Source of the DNA: Hydrogenophaga sp.
Lineage (GTDB): Bacteria > Pseudomonadota > Gammaproteobacteria > Burkholderiales > Burkholderiaceae_C
Direction of reading: 5' to 3'
DNA length: 64,000 nucleotides
Assembly (NCBI RefSeq): GCF_030373225.1
Contig: NZ_JAUCZG010000002.1
Coordinates: forward strand, 124,001-188,000
Shown here: one piece after another, positions 55,186 to 63,841 of the stretch
Numbering within the stretch: position 1 is the first letter of the stretch
How the letters are laid out: each line of letters begins with the position of its first letter
Position numbers and translations under genes: made by a program
The notes under the pieces: generated by a model
What the model was told of the DNA's origin: nothing
The model's database searches: none
The model's input: the letters and a program-made list of their open reading frames with translations, nothing else

Positions 55186-57291
55186 ATGGCCCGACTCTTT
55201 TCCAACCGTGATCGCCCCTTTGACCTCGGTGTCTTGCCAACCGAACTTCTGCTGCGTGGCACCGTGGAGCCGGTCGCTGGTGCGCGCCAGCCGGAAGATG
55301 CAAGCCCGCCGGGTGCCGACGCGATGCTGGGTGCGCTGCCCGAATACAGGGCGCTGTTCGACAGCCACCTGGATGGCGCGACCGCGCCCGCGCAAGCGCC
55401 GGTGCCCGCTGACCTCGTCACCCGCGCACGCAACCTCAAGGCCTCGGCCTACTTTCTGGAAGCCACGCTGGCCGGTGTCTGCGAGCTTGAACCACAGGAC
55501 TGGCTGCAGGCGGAACACCCCGCGCACACCCACGCCTTCGTGCTGCTGGTCGAATTCAGCCGCGAACCCAAGCCTGGCGAGCCGGGCGCGCCTTGGATCT
55601 GCGGCACCAACGCCGAGCGCACCGACCTGCGGTGTGCCGAAGTGGCGGTGGTCATGGCGGGCTACATCCGCGCGCTGGGCTGGTCGGCGCGCGGGCACGT
55701 GGCCGGCCAGACGCAGGTGCATCTGGCCACCCTGGCCCAGCGCGCCGGCGTGGCGAAAGCCGTCGATGGCGTGCTGGCGATGCCCTTTTCCACACGCGGC
55801 TTTCGCATCGGCGTGGTCACCACCGACTATCCGCTGGCCACCGATCTGCCGATCGCACCCGAAGCCTCGCTGGCCTGGCCGGACGCCGAAACCTACATGG
55901 GTGCCATGGGCACCCGGCCCGGCTTCGAAGACGATGAGCTGGCGCGGCGCCCGGTGCACATGGGCCGCTACGCGATGGAGCGCATCCGCCGTGTTGACGA
56001 GCCCACCACGCTGGTGCTGCGCGACGAAATCCGCCGCGTGCCCAAGCGCGCCGACCTGTTCACACGCGCGCTGGCCGGCGACCTGGGCGACAAAGCCAGG
56101 ACCGAGCGCAGCCGCTTTGCCGTCAAGCATCCGCTGGCCTTTGCCATGACGCCCCTGATCCGCGGCCTGGTGCCTCTGCAGGGAACGCGCGAACCGCTGC
56201 AGCCCACCGGCCTGGGCGGTGATCTGTCGGACCCGCAGCGCAACGCCGACGCCATCAAGGCGCTGGCCCACGTGATGGGCGCCGACCTGGTGGGCATCTG
56301 CGAGGCCGAGCCCTGGATGTACTACTCCCACGACGAGGTCGAGGGCCGGCCGATCGAGCCCTACCACCGCTATGCGGTGGTGATGCTCATCGACCAGGGA
56401 TTCGAGACCATGGAGGGCGCCTCGGGCGATGACTGGATCTCGGGTGCGCAGTCGATGCGGGCCTACCTGCGTGGGGCCACGATGGCCGGCGTGATGGCGG
56501 CCCACGTGCGGCGCATGGGGTACTCGGCGCGCGCACACTCCAACGCCCATTCCGAACTGCTGCACCTGCCAGCCGTGCTGATGGCCGGCCTGGGCGAGCT
56601 CTCGCGCATTGGCGAGCTGATCCTCAATCCTTTCATTGGCCCACGTTCGAAGTCGGTGCTGTTCACGACCGACCTTCCGCTGGCGGTGGACAAGCCGATC
56701 GACTTCGGTCTTCAGGCCATGTGCCATCTGTGCATGAAGTGCGCGCGCGAGTGCCCCTGCAACGCCATCCCATTCGGGCCGAAGGTGATGTTCAACGGCT
56801 ACGAGATCTGGAAGCCCGACGTCGAAAAATGCGGCAAGTACCGGCTCACCAACATGAAGGGATCGGCCTGCGGCCGCTGCATGAAGACCTGCCCCTACAA
56901 CCGGGAGGATCTGGTCGAGTCCGAGCGTCTGCTGTGGCTGTCCATCGACGTGCCGGCCTCGCGCCGCCAGCTCATTGCCCACGACGACAGCAGCGGCGGT
57001 GGCCAGCGCAACGCGGTCAAGCGCTGGTGGTTCGATCTGGAGATCGTGGACGGTGCGGCGGTCACCCCTGCGGGCGGCGTGAACGAGCGCGACCTGGACC
57101 CGTCGCGCACCGACAAGCTGGCAGCGGTGCAGAAGCTCGCGTTCTATCCGCCCGCGCTGCAGCCCGCCGGTGGCACGACCTTGCAGACGGTGTCGCCCAT
57201 CGACCGCCAGGCCGGCTTGCAGGCCTATGCGGCGGCCGAGTCACCCGTGGCGGCGCGCCGACGTCGCAGCAACCGCACGCCAGACGCCTGA
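55186..57291 (+). CDS. Reductive-dehalogenase-type corrinoid/iron-sulphur protein with duplicated corrinoid domain
   Basis: A 701-residue protein with AGGAGG 5 bases before the ATG. Residues about 90-215 and 355-500 are two copies of the reductive dehalogenase corrinoid fold, each with an LxGxCExEPxxW block, an RxxGxSARxH block and a TTDxPLAxDxPI end. Only the second is followed by ferredoxin-like motifs, MCHLCMKCARECPCNA and ACGRCMKTCPYNRED (about 502-580). There is no Tat leader or RdhB anchor gene, so it resembles the soluble catabolic RdhA group rather than respiratory enzymes. Residues about 590-701 hold an arginine-rich tail. Substrate unknown; QueG is less likely given length and the RdhA-type blocks. 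Confidence 0.78.
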   Translation: MARLFSNRDRPFDLGVLPTELLLRGTVEPVAGARQPEDASPPGADAMLGALPEYRALFDSHLDGATAPAQAPVPADLVTRARNLKASAYFLEATLAGVCELEPQDWLQAEHPAHTHAFVLLVEFSREPKPGEPGAPWICGTNAERTDLRCAEVAVVMAGYIRALGWSARGHVAGQTQVHLATLAQRAGVAKAVDGVLAMPFSTRGFRIGVVTTDYPLATDLPIAPEASLAWPDAETYMGAMGTRPGFEDDELARRPVHMGRYAMERIRRVDEPTTLVLRDEIRRVPKRADLFTRALAGDLGDKARTERSRFAVKHPLAFAMTPLIRGLVPLQGTREPLQPTGLGGDLSDPQRNADAIKALAHVMGADLVGICEAEPWMYYSHDEVEGRPIEPYHRYAVVMLIDQGFETMEGASGDDWISGAQSMRAYLRGATMAGVMAAHVRRMGYSARAHSNAHSELLHLPAVLMAGLGELSRIGELILNPFIGPRSKSVLFTTDLPLAVDKPIDFGLQAMCHLCMKCARECPCNAIPFGPKVMFNGYEIWKPDVEKCGKYRLTNMKGSACGRCMKTCPYNREDLVESERLLWLSIDVPASRRQLIAHDDSSGGGQRNAVKRWWFDLEIVDGAAVTPAGGVNERDLDPSRTDKLAAVQKLAFYPPALQPAGGTTLQTVSPIDRQAGLQAYAAAESPVAARRRRSNRTPDA

Positions 57292-58142
57292 AGTCCCGCG
57301 TTGCGATCCATCGGGTGGCAAGCCGGCTGCTCCGCGCGATGTTTTTTGGGGTAGCCGATGGGGAACTCGCCCGACGCCAAAAACCCCTTGTGATTTGAAG
57401 CCTCACAGCAACCTGCAACACGACACTGTGTCGCTGTGTGTGGTGCAGATTGAACCTTGTGTCTACTTGGCGAGGTGGCTAGATCTTGTGGCTTGGACTA
57501 CCGCACAACATCCATCCTGAAGGGCGGCTGTGCAGCGGTTGCAGACGATGGGGATGCAATGACGCGCGCGTGGTCGTTGCCATACTGCAGTCATTCAGTC
57601 CCTGGCAGTGAGTGGGCTTGAGGGTCAGCTTTCTGTGGTGCTGCAGACTTCGCAGGACTAGGTGTGGCGCACACACGGCGTTTGGATGCGCCGCCCCCCA
57701 GATGTTCTTCCTCCAGCAAGCGCCCGCCGCTAGCATTTCAGACACGCACGACCATCTCGCGACGCTCCAGGGTCATAGCTTTCGGTCAACGACAGCCTTG
57801 AGCGCGTGGTACATAAGTGTCAGTCAGCGCACATGCGCCTGAGCTTTGCGTTCTCGTACTGCAACAATCGTAGCTGGGACAGTTGCGAGACCGCCCACGA
57901 TGCGTGTTGAACAGGTCGAACTTAAAGCCATGCACTCCAAGCAGGTATCCGCATCGGCCCTTGTGCTCGCCAAAGACGGCGCGGATTCACCTGCGGCTGT
58001 GGTGGCTCGATGAACTCGGCCAGCATCTGAATCGAAATCACTTGCTCCACCGTGCGGCGCAGCACGCCGCTCTGAATCGCCCGGAGGGTGGCCACTTGGA
58101 ATGGGACTATCGCCGAAGCGAAGGTGGAAAATTGAGCAGCTA
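57292..58142. other. 851-base non-coding stretch with decayed insertion-element DNA
   Basis: No intact gene between the dehalogenase-like and heme-ATPase genes. Composition is lower in GC than the flanks. Open frames on both strands are broken by stops, and part of the stretch reads as an IS3-type remnant (see that entry). 57300-57740 and 57900-58140 were not recognised. Confidence 0.6.
57743..57895 (-). mobile_element. IS3-family transposase remnant
   Basis: The minus strand, read across frameshifts, gives SQLRLLQYENAKLRRMCAD, then LMYHALKAVVDRKL-stop, and from an ATG overlapping that stop MTLERREMVVRV. This is the layout of an IS3-type element: the end of OrfA (LExENxRLKxxxAxxxLxxxALKxxxxKK) and the start of OrfB (RREMV). 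Frameshifts and stops show it is dead. Inverted repeats were not found. Confidence 0.5.
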
Positions 58143-58967
58143 TTAACCGTGCCACACCTTCTCCGTAGCCAGTGGTGGCGCCATCAGCACGATCGGCAGC
58201 CCATCTGAGATCGATCTCTCAACTCCGACACGCAAGCCAAAGACGGACTGAATGCCCACCTCTGTCAGGACCTCCACCGGAGGTGCGTCCTTGACCAGAC
58301 GGCCATTGCTGAACACGAGGACACGGTCAGCATATCGGCTTACCATGTTGAGGTCGTGCATCACTGCCACGACCGTAGCACCCTGCCTTGACTGGTGCCA
58401 CGCATGGTCGAGCACCGCCTTTTGCTGCGCGAGGTCCAGCGCAGAGGTAGGCTCGTCCAACAACAGCAAGCGGTCCGACGGTTCGTCCCATATCTGTGCG
58501 AGAACGCGTGCGAACTGAACCCGCTGGCGCTCACCACCCGACAAGGTGGTAAAGCGTCGATGCGAAAACTCGTCCAGCGCCAGTGCACTCAGTGTTTCGT
58601 TCACCACCCGCACTGCGGTATGGATAGATTCCCCGCGATGCGGCAGGCGACCCATTGCCACCACTTCGCGCACCGTGAAGTCGAACGCGAGTTGTGAGCT
58701 CTGCGGCATCACCGCCATGCGCCGCGCCAGATCGCCGCGCTTCCATTCGGAAAGTGAGCGGCCCAGCAGTGTGATTGCGCCAACTGACTCCCATTCACCC
58801 GTGACCGCCTTGAGCACCGAGGACTTGCCTGCGCCATTCGGTCCGATGATGGCCACAAATTCGCCGGGTGCGATGCGCAGATCGTCGATCAGCACAAGAT
58901 CGCCGCCACCGCGAGACACACGTAGGCCACTCACCATGAGCGCGGAAGGCCTCACAGACCCGCTCAT
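58143..58967 (-). CDS. hmuV: Heme ABC transporter ATP-binding protein
   Basis: A 274-residue ATPase of the FecE/HmuV group, driving import of heme across the inner membrane. Walker A IIGPNGAGKSSVLK, Q-loop VMPQSSQLAFDF, signature TTLSGGERQRVQFARVLAQIW, Walker B LLLLDEPTSALD and switch VVAVMHDLNMVSRYADRVL. ATG at 58967 overlaps the hmuU stop. Last gene of the heme operon; nearest downstream DNA is the IS remnant. Confidence 0.92.
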   Translation of the reverse strand: MSGSVRPSALMVSGLRVSRGGGDLVLIDDLRIAPGEFVAIIGPNGAGKSSVLKAVTGEWESVGAITLLGRSLSEWKRGDLARRMAVMPQSSQLAFDFTVREVVAMGRLPHRGESIHTAVRVVNETLSALALDEFSHRRFTTLSGGERQRVQFARVLAQIWDEPSDRLLLLDEPTSALDLAQQKAVLDHAWHQSRQGATVVAVMHDLNMVSRYADRVLVFSNGRLVKDAPPVEVLTEVGIQSVFGLRVGVERSISDGLPIVLMAPPLATEKVWHG

Positions 58968-60022
58968 GGACGCGCTTCCTCCGTGCCCTGGCGGCGACGC
59001 AACAACCACAGGAAGAATGGAGCACCAATGAAAGCGGTGAGGATGCCGATGGGTAGCTCGGCGGGCCGCACCGCGGTGCGTGCGACCATGTCGCCCGCGG
59101 TCAACACCATGGCGCCCAACAGTGATGCCAGCGGCAACACCAGTCGGTGGTCCGGCCCAACCAACAGGCGCGCCATGTGCGGTGCCACCAGACCAACAAA
59201 CCCGATCACACCGCTGACGGCGACCACCGCGCCGGCCGATGCGGCGGTGAGCGCAATGACCGTTCGCTTGAGCGACTCAACCGCCACTCCCAAGTGCAGC
59301 GCCTCTGACTCGCCCAGCAACAAAGCATTGAGCTGATGAGCCAACCACGGCCCCACCAGCACCATGAGCACGATGGCCGGCGCTGCGCCCAGCAGCGAAG
59401 ACCATGTCGCTCCGCCCATGCTTCCCAGGCTCCAGAAGGTAAGGTTACGCAGTTGCTCGTCGGTGGCCAGGTAGGTGAGCAAGCCAATGCCCGCTCCAGT
59501 GAGCGCATTGATGGCGATACCGCACAGGAGCATGGTGGTGGCATCGAGCACGCCATCGCGCTGCGAAAGGCGAAATACCAGCGTGGCGGTGGCCAGGGCG
59601 CCAAGAAATGCCGCCACGGGCAAGGTCCACACACCGAGCACCAGGGCCAGACCGTGCAGCACCGTGGCGCCCAGCACGATCACGGAAACGGCACCCAATG
59701 CCGCACCCGCGGATACCCCGATGAGCGCTGGATCAGCCAACGGGTTGCGAAACAAGGCCTGCATCATCACACCGGCACATGCCAGCCCCGCGCCCGCCAG
59801 CAGCGCGAGCAGCACACGCGGTAGCCGTACGTTCAGTACCACGACGCGCTGCGCGTCAGTTATGTCGGGATGGGCTTGCCCCAGCAGGATGGCCACCACC
59901 TTGCCCGGTGCGATGGCCACCGCCCCGGTTCCTATGGCGATCACCGCCGTGGCCAGAAACATCAAGGCAGTGATGATCAACACCCATGGCGCGGCGCGTT
60001 GTCGGGTCCAGACCTGACTCAT
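58964..60022 (-). CDS. hmuU: Heme ABC transporter permease (FecCD family)
   Basis: A 352-residue inner-membrane permease with about ten hydrophobic segments. FecCD blocks: LNVRLPRVLLALLAGAGLACAGVMMQALFRNPLADPALIGVSAGAALG, then GVIGFVGLVAPHMARLLVGPDHRLVLPLASLLGA and the C-terminal ELPIGILTAFIGAPFFLWLL. Coupled to hmuT (overlap of 4) and hmuV. The neighbours make heme rather than siderophore or cobalamin the likely cargo. Confidence 0.93.
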   Translation of the reverse strand: MSQVWTRQRAAPWVLIITALMFLATAVIAIGTGAVAIAPGKVVAILLGQAHPDITDAQRVVVLNVRLPRVLLALLAGAGLACAGVMMQALFRNPLADPALIGVSAGAALGAVSVIVLGATVLHGLALVLGVWTLPVAAFLGALATATLVFRLSQRDGVLDATTMLLCGIAINALTGAGIGLLTYLATDEQLRNLTFWSLGSMGGATWSSLLGAAPAIVLMVLVGPWLAHQLNALLLGESEALHLGVAVESLKRTVIALTAASAGAVVAVSGVIGFVGLVAPHMARLLVGPDHRLVLPLASLLGAMVLTAGDMVARTAVRPAELPIGILTAFIGAPFFLWLLRRRQGTEEARP

Positions 60023-60909
60023 GGAAAGCCCGGATGGATCTGCCGTGCCAGCGTGCGCACACCCTGTGGCGTGAAGATGCCCATGCCTTGAAGGAAGTGG
60101 CCTGGTACGGTGATGAGCCTCCCTCCCTTGCCCGCGGGTGTATCCATTGCACCTGGCGCGCGCAGGGCCACAGGTACGCCGTCGACAGGCGAAGTGCCGT
60201 CCTGGTTTGTCAGGATGAATTCCGGTGCGGCGACGATCATGGCCTCGGTGCTCATCACCTTGAAGCCTTCAATATCCTGCGCTACGTTAATAGCACCGGC
60301 CAGTTCCAGCAGGGCCGCGACATTGGTGTTTCGGCCGCCGACCAGCGTGGGTCGGCTGCCACCGGCCAGTATGAACAACGCTCTCGGCCGGCGAGACTGG
60401 CGTGCCACGTCTGCACGAACCACGGCCATCTCCCGATGAAACCTGGCGATCAGAGCCTCTCCTTCGCTCTCTCGCCCAAGCAGCTCGGCCACCACGCGAA
60501 TGCGCTTTTCGACACCGTCAGGCGTTTGGTCTGCGCTAAGCACATGCACGGCAACACCGGCTGCGCGCAGTTGTTCAAGGGTTTGCGGCACGGTCCACTC
60601 GTTGGTCACAAGCACCCTGGTCGGCGACACCGAGAGCATGGGTTCGGCCGAGGTTTGCCGAAAGCCCGGCAGACGCGGCACGGCCTTTAGCTCGGTAAGG
60701 TGATCTGATCCGCCCCCCAGTGCCACGATCTGCTGCCCCCCACCCAGTGCGACCACGATCTCGGCAACGTAGCTGTTGGTCACAATCCATCGTTCTGCGC
60801 GCCCCTTTGCCTGAGCGCTCGCAGTGGCAGCTGTCACGAGCGTCAGCCCTGCGCCGAGCAACATGCCAAACGTGCGACGACTGCAATTCACGTCGTTGGG
60901 CAGGTTCAC
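60019..60909 (-). CDS. hmuT: Periplasmic heme-binding protein
   Basis: A 296-residue substrate-binding protein. GTG start overlapping the hmuS stop. Signal region with SRRTFGMLLGAGLTLVTAATASAQA, possibly Tat-like (twin Arg) ending near residue 33. The binding domain has NSYVAEIVVALGGGQQIVALGG, PMLSVSPTRVLVTNEWTVPQTLEQLRAAGV and AGAINVAQDIEGFKVMSTEAM, matching HmuT/BtuF-like proteins. The heme-ligand tyrosine of HmuT is usually in this N-terminal lobe; Tyr in NSYVAE is a candidate. Confidence 0.9.
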   Translation of the reverse strand: MNLPNDVNCSRRTFGMLLGAGLTLVTAATASAQAKGRAERWIVTNSYVAEIVVALGGGQQIVALGGGSDHLTELKAVPRLPGFRQTSAEPMLSVSPTRVLVTNEWTVPQTLEQLRAAGVAVHVLSADQTPDGVEKRIRVVAELLGRESEGEALIARFHREMAVVRADVARQSRRPRALFILAGGSRPTLVGGRNTNVAALLELAGAINVAQDIEGFKVMSTEAMIVAAPEFILTNQDGTSPVDGVPVALRAPGAMDTPAGKGGRLITVPGHFLQGMGIFTPQGVRTLARQIHPGFP

Positions 60910-61874
60910 AGGGTTACCCCCGTCTCCAGCCCCGCCAGCCAGGCACCAGCCCGCGCGGGCGATTCATCCGGGACAAGGTCAATGGAACCGCCGTCGGCTT
61001 CAAGCAGGCGAACGCCGATGGAGCCGTCCGGTGACTGCACTTGCAGGGCTTCGATCACCCCCGCCATTCGCAGGTGCAGCTTACAGGCGGCATCGACCGC
61101 GTGCACAGCGGGAGGTGTCGACGAGGTTTTTCTCAGTGGGCCTTGGTAGCGGGCGGCCACGCCGCGTCCTCGAACGTCGACCGAAACCTCTTTGACATGC
61201 CCGCAGGCAAGCAGGGCTGCCTGGCCCAGGGATGCTGCAGCTTTGCCCTGCGCCATGAGTTGCTTGGCAGTTTCGTTCCGGCCTGACAGAGGCAACACAA
61301 GATGTGGCGCGTTCGCCTCCACCGTGGCGGACCAGACTGAGCTCGCGTGTTGCAACGGGTGCGCCTTCAGCCAGGGCATCGCAACTTCCCGACCTGACTT
61401 GGACATGAGGAACAGGCGTCCGATGGCATCGCCCTGGGCATCGAACCAGTTCAGGCTCACCGTATGTCCATGGGCGTCGTGCTCTTCAAACAAGAAGCAG
61501 CGGCTTATACCCTGCGAGGTGACCAGCGCATCGTGCTGTGACGTCCGAAAACGCAGGAGAGTCTGGTCAACATCGACGCGTGCGTCGTCCATGATGAACA
61601 AGCCCACACCCAGACGGTTGCGAGCAGCGAGCAGAAGCTTGCCCCACGCTTCACAGGGCGCGAGCAGCTCCGTGAGATCTGTGTACAACTCGGTCGCGCC
61701 ATGACCCATTCGACTGGCCAAGAGGGCCGCCTCGGGCACCCCAAGGCGCTGTGCTGCATCCGGTCCATGCAAGTGGTGGTGCTGCTGCAGAAGGTCCGAC
61801 CATGCGCTGCGCAGGGCGTCAGGATTGGCCAGCAGATACGCCGCGCGGTTCTCGACCGTGGTGTCTATCGTCAT
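60906..61874 (-). CDS. hmuS: Heme-handling/degrading protein, HmuS/ChuS family
   Basis: A 322-residue cytosolic protein; GGAG is 6 bases before the ATG at 61874. Two weakly related halves, as in ChuS/HmuS: LGVPEAALLASRMGHGATELYTDLTELL, GVGLFIMDDARVDVDQTLL, CFLFEEHDAHGHTVSLNWFDAQGDAIGRLF and, in the second half, VSVDVRGRGVAARYQGPL. ChuS-type proteins store or open the heme ring to release iron. Slightly shorter than the usual 340-350 residues. Positioned between receptor and hmuT. Confidence 0.87.
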   Translation of the reverse strand: MTIDTTVENRAAYLLANPDALRSAWSDLLQQHHHLHGPDAAQRLGVPEAALLASRMGHGATELYTDLTELLAPCEAWGKLLLAARNRLGVGLFIMDDARVDVDQTLLRFRTSQHDALVTSQGISRCFLFEEHDAHGHTVSLNWFDAQGDAIGRLFLMSKSGREVAMPWLKAHPLQHASSVWSATVEANAPHLVLPLSGRNETAKQLMAQGKAAASLGQAALLACGHVKEVSVDVRGRGVAARYQGPLRKTSSTPPAVHAVDAACKLHLRMAGVIEALQVQSPDGSIGVRLLEADGGSIDLVPDESPARAGAWLAGLETGVTL

Positions 61875-61885
61875 GCTCTTCTCCT

Positions 61886-63841
61886 TCAGAATCGGTAGGT
61901 AGTAGTCGCATACCAGAAGCGCGCAGGTGGATCCTGCACAGACCCTGTCGCGCTGTAGTTGGCGGGCTGGCGTCGATTGTTGAGGTTGTCCACACCCAAT
62001 GCCAGCGACCATGCAGGGCTGACCTGATAGCCGAGCTTCACATCCAGCGTACCGAAGTTGCTGTTGGTGGGCGGCGGCGTGACCGCAGGCGGGGTCACCG
62101 CAACGCTGGCGTAGTAGTCGCGCAGGTAGCGCCCTTGCACATCGAGGCGCCAGGAACCTTGCTCGTAGCGCGCCCCCGCTCGCAGGGTGTGCCTGGCGCG
62201 CTGAATCAGGCGGGCACCTGTCTGACCGTCTGTGGCGTCGAGATAGTCCCAACCTCCTGTGATCGACCAGCGCGGGTTCAGCTGCCAAGTGGTGCCAAGT
62301 TCGGAGCCGCGCAATCTGGCCTTGCCAATGTTGGTGTAGACGGCTCGGGTGGTCACACCCACGGGATCACCCGGCAGGGCAGCGCGATTGACGGTCTGGA
62401 TCAGGTTGGTCACCCGCGAGTCAAACAACACCCATTCGCCCGACCAGCTCGATGCCGAGTAGCCCGCCACCAGCTCCCAGGCCTTGTTGGTTTCCGGCTG
62501 GATATCGGCTTGCCCCAGGATCAATGAGCGCCCGCGTGTGAACCGCGCATATTGCTCCAGCGCTGAGGGGGCCCGGTAGGCCTCGCCATAGCCAACACGA
62601 AAACTCCAGGGTCCAGGCGAATATCCGAGCGAGACCCGTGGTGTGGTGGCACTGCCGAAGGTGGAGAAATCGTCCCACCGAAGTCCTGCAAGTAGTCTCC
62701 AGGCGGGGGCCAGTCTCCATTCGTCCTGCAACAGCACATGTTGGTTGGTGGTCCTGGCCACTTGCGCCACGATGCTCACGTTCAGATCTTCATCGCGCTG
62801 TCCGGCTCCCACCACCAGGGTGTGCTGTCCGAGGTCCAGAGCGTACCGGGCATCCAGTTGAGTCTGGTCGTAGTCCGTGGTTTCAATGGTCGGGAAACTG
62901 CGCGTGGTGGACGCCTTGCTGTTGCCGTGTGAAAGGTCCACCGACAGCGCTCCCTGCCCTACCGCGCCCGTGTACCGCAAGGCGGCGGTGTAACGCTCTT
63001 CACGTTCATGGGTGGTGAAGTCGGTGATGGGTGCGCGTGCCGTGCGACCCGGCCCCATGTCATCCTGGTCAACAGATTCCAGCAACCAGCGCAGCTGTTG
63101 GCCTGGCACCAGTTGCACCACACCTTCGTAGTTCAGGTAGGTTTCGTCGATCTTGCTGAGGTCGTAGGTAGTCATTGCTGTGCCTGGGTAGCGAAACAGA
63201 TCGCGCTGGCGCTGCTCGACGCTGAAGCGGTGGCCCGCGCCTTGGGTTCCCACGTACAAGGTGGCGCCGGCGATGGCCGTCCCACGATCACCGCCCTGTA
63301 CGGCGCCCAGTGTCAGGCGTGTGCTGCCCCGCTTTACTTGGCCCGGTTGTGGGGCCTTGGTGATCACGTTGATCACGCCGCCGGTGGCGTCGGCCCCATA
63401 CAACGCAGACATGGGGCCACGCACGATTTCGATGCGCTCCACATCTTCTGTGGAAAGCAGGTTCAAGCCTGATGTGCCGTATTTTCCCGTGCGGCGCAGG
63501 CCATCGACCAGGATCAGCACTGGGGAGCCCGCGTTGGAAATGAGGCCGCGCATGGCCACAAATGCACTGGTGCCGTTGGCGCGCGCATCGACACCCGTCG
63601 CCAGCTTCAACGCCTCGGTCACGCTGGTACCGGCATAGGCCTCAAGGTCTTTGGCAGAGATGACTTGTACCGAAGCCTGCACATCCTGAATGGGTTGTTC
63701 GCGCGAAGTGGCGGTGATGACAACCGCCCGAAGCGTTGCGTCAGAGGAGGCAGTGGGTTGCGCGAGAGCAGTTTGAAAAACGGAAAGTGCGAAGCACAAG
63801 GAGATGGTGAGGCGGCTAGCTTGCATGATTGTTGGAGGCAT
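61886..63841 (-). CDS. TonB-dependent outer-membrane receptor, probably for heme
   Basis: A 651-residue barrel receptor. Signal peptide ending QTALAQP, then a TonB-box-like AVVITATSREQPIQDV and plug domain with TGVDARANGTSAFVAMRGL and EIVRGPMSALYGADATGGVINVITK. The barrel ends RFWYATTTYRF, with a terminal Phe. The FRAP motif of heme receptors appears as EAYRAPSALEQY; no NPNL motif follows, giving IQPETNKAWELVAGY instead, as in BtuB/CirA-like receptors. The hmuSTUV genes behind it favour heme. Start could also be the second Met (MQASRL). The 159 bases to the window edge show no convincing Fur box. Confidence 0.87.
   Translation of the reverse strand: MPPTIMQASRLTISLCFALSVFQTALAQPTASSDATLRAVVITATSREQPIQDVQASVQVISAKDLEAYAGTSVTEALKLATGVDARANGTSAFVAMRGLISNAGSPVLILVDGLRRTGKYGTSGLNLLSTEDVERIEIVRGPMSALYGADATGGVINVITKAPQPGQVKRGSTRLTLGAVQGGDRGTAIAGATLYVGTQGAGHRFSVEQRQRDLFRYPGTAMTTYDLSKIDETYLNYEGVVQLVPGQQLRWLLESVDQDDMGPGRTARAPITDFTTHEREERYTAALRYTGAVGQGALSVDLSHGNSKASTTRSFPTIETTDYDQTQLDARYALDLGQHTLVVGAGQRDEDLNVSIVAQVARTTNQHVLLQDEWRLAPAWRLLAGLRWDDFSTFGSATTPRVSLGYSPGPWSFRVGYGEAYRAPSALEQYARFTRGRSLILGQADIQPETNKAWELVAGYSASSWSGEWVLFDSRVTNLIQTVNRAALPGDPVGVTTRAVYTNIGKARLRGSELGTTWQLNPRWSITGGWDYLDATDGQTGARLIQRARHTLRAGARYEQGSWRLDVQGRYLRDYYASVAVTPPAVTPPPTNSNFGTLDVKLGYQVSPAWSLALGVDNLNNRRQPANYSATGSVQDPPARFWYATTTYRF

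Noticed and set aside
53773-56982. ORF of 1069 residues on the minus strand
   Set aside because: Mostly antisense to the dehalogenase-like gene; it has no domain and crosses the OmpA gene in another frame.
55186-57291. Epoxyqueuosine reductase (QueG) as identity of the corrinoid/Fe-S protein
   Set aside because: The protein is about twice QueG length, lacks the HEAT-like tail and has RdhA-type blocks and a second corrinoid domain.
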